Positions 62,936 to 64,000 of a stretch of DNA of 64,000 nt are shown here, piece by piece; the first letter of the stretch is position 1; the number at the start of each line of letters is the position of its first letter. Origin of the DNA: Malurus cyaneus samueli (lineage: Eukaryota > Chordata > Aves > Passeriformes > Maluridae); contig CM019220.1 in assembly GCA_009741485.1 (NCBI GenBank), positions 30,820,185 to 30,884,184 of the forward strand, given 5' to 3'. A model generated the notes under the pieces. The model was not told the DNA's origin. It saw only the letters and a program-made list of their open reading frames with translations, and did no database searches. A program made the translations under genes and the position numbers.

Positions 62936-64000
62936 TATGGGTGCTGTGGAAAAGGATCCAGGCAATGCTGTTTGCACTGTCTGGGATTGGATGGCTGAGT
63001 GAAAGCTGGCCCTGTGCTTTATTGCCATTTTCCATGAAATTACTCTGCTTACACATGCTTCATCCTGACATGGGTTCAGAGGGCTGGCAGAGGAGTAGAG
63101 AGATAACCTTTTAATAAGCAACACAACCATCAGGAAGAGAGTGAAGGAGATAAACTGAACTCTCATAATTGCCAGTTTAATGGTGTATAAGATATGAAAC
63201 ATGAGATTAGAAATATAAAGCAAAGTTTATGTAAACACTGGTGTTGGTAAGAACAACAAATCAGAAAACCTTGAAAAACCTAGATACCCTGCCTCAGACT
63301 TTTGTGGAACAGTTCCACAGAAGGTGGACTCACACCTTAGCTCCCAAACCACTGAGGACCCCTCCCTTTTCCTGACCAAGTCTGGGAAGAGCAGTGCCAG
63401 GCAGCCTCTCTCCAAAATGCAGTGGGATTCAATTCAAGCCATACCCAGATAATATACATCCACTAGCTGTGTTCCAGGAAATGTTAAATTGGCCACTTGT
63501 CAGAGACCTCTTGTCTGAATAGGTAAATTGCAGTGAAATTCACTGTATGACAGTGATGAGAGAGGGAAAGAATACCGTGTTCTTTCTGAGCGGGGATTTC
63601 AGGCCAGTCCTGGTACGCTGCATCCAGCAATATGTGCCAGTAAGTCTTATAAAGTGAGAGCAAAAATGAAATCATATAACATCTAAAGCACCATGCAAGG
63701 TCTGGTTTATTCCTTCCATCCCTCCTTCCACACCTTGACCCAAGAAAAGTAGCACAATCATGTAATGGGACAGGGAAACCTAATTTTCCTCATGAATTGC
63801 TTCTGTGAAATAGGAACAATTCAGTGCTGTTGTTTTCCCTCCTACATAGAGAAATAATTTTCCTAATAGGCATTGTAGTTGTGTTGTGCATTTATATTAT
63901 AACTATCTTTTACTATCACTTAATGATCTTTCTGTCATCCCAAAAAAACCCTGGTGATTGAGTTTGAGTTTGCCTGTTTTTGTTTCTATTTATACAATAA
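62936..64000. other. AT-rich non-coding DNA, no gene seen
   Basis: Sequence to the right of the LTR is ordinary, with frames of at most about 63 codons outside the array and no recognised gene, RNA or repeat. Confidence 0.6.

Noticed and set aside
61889..63223. Minus-strand 444-codon frame with Pro-Trp-rich repeats
   Set aside because: It covers the LTR minisatellite read antisense. The N-terminal 100 residues outside the array show no recognisable features.

Overview
This window looks like non-coding DNA from a bird nuclear genome, most likely a songbird. It is AT-rich and CpG-poor. The dispersed repeats I can recognise are CR1 LINE 3'-end fragments and LTRs that resemble passerine ERVL-type LTRs. 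I see no L1 or Alu-like sequence, no bacterial-style gene density and no operons. The songbird placement rests on recalled repeat families and is an inference.

No protein-coding gene, exon, tRNA, rRNA or known microRNA could be supported. Apart from the tandem arrays, reading frames are mostly 60-160 codons with no recognisable domain, which fits chance in AT-rich DNA. The longest open frames (279-444 codons) lie entirely or mainly in minisatellites and are artefacts of repeats that lack stop codons. The window is best read as a gene desert or part of a very large intron.

Layout: 1-27,300 is AT-rich unique sequence with a CR1 fragment at 13,266-13,520, a 10-N assembly gap at 13,857-13,866, an antisense CR1 scrap near 15,711, a long decayed CR1 at 23,218-23,800 and another CR1 tail near 26,225. 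A GC-rich island at 27,300-30,740 follows. It contains a two-copy 233-bp duplication, a 44-bp minisatellite (about 28,060-29,093, roughly 24 units) and a minus-strand LTR (29,204-30,735) that carries its own internal 38/39-bp minisatellite. From 30,740 to 61,670 the sequence is AT-rich and unique, with a long GAAG/CTTC microsatellite at 39,212-39,348 and a few hairpins. A second, plus-strand copy of the same LTR family lies at 61,673-62,930. It has a larger array (about 24-25 units) and perfect 5-bp flanking direct repeats, but lacks the polyadenylation and 3' part of the LTR. AT-rich DNA continues to the end.

The most notable structure is the pair of related LTRs in inverted orientation about 31 kb apart, each with a hairpin-capable minisatellite just downstream of a TATA-like box. 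Nothing here amounts to a demonstrable new gene system. The interest lies in repeat biology, possible inversion between the LTRs, and assembly quality.
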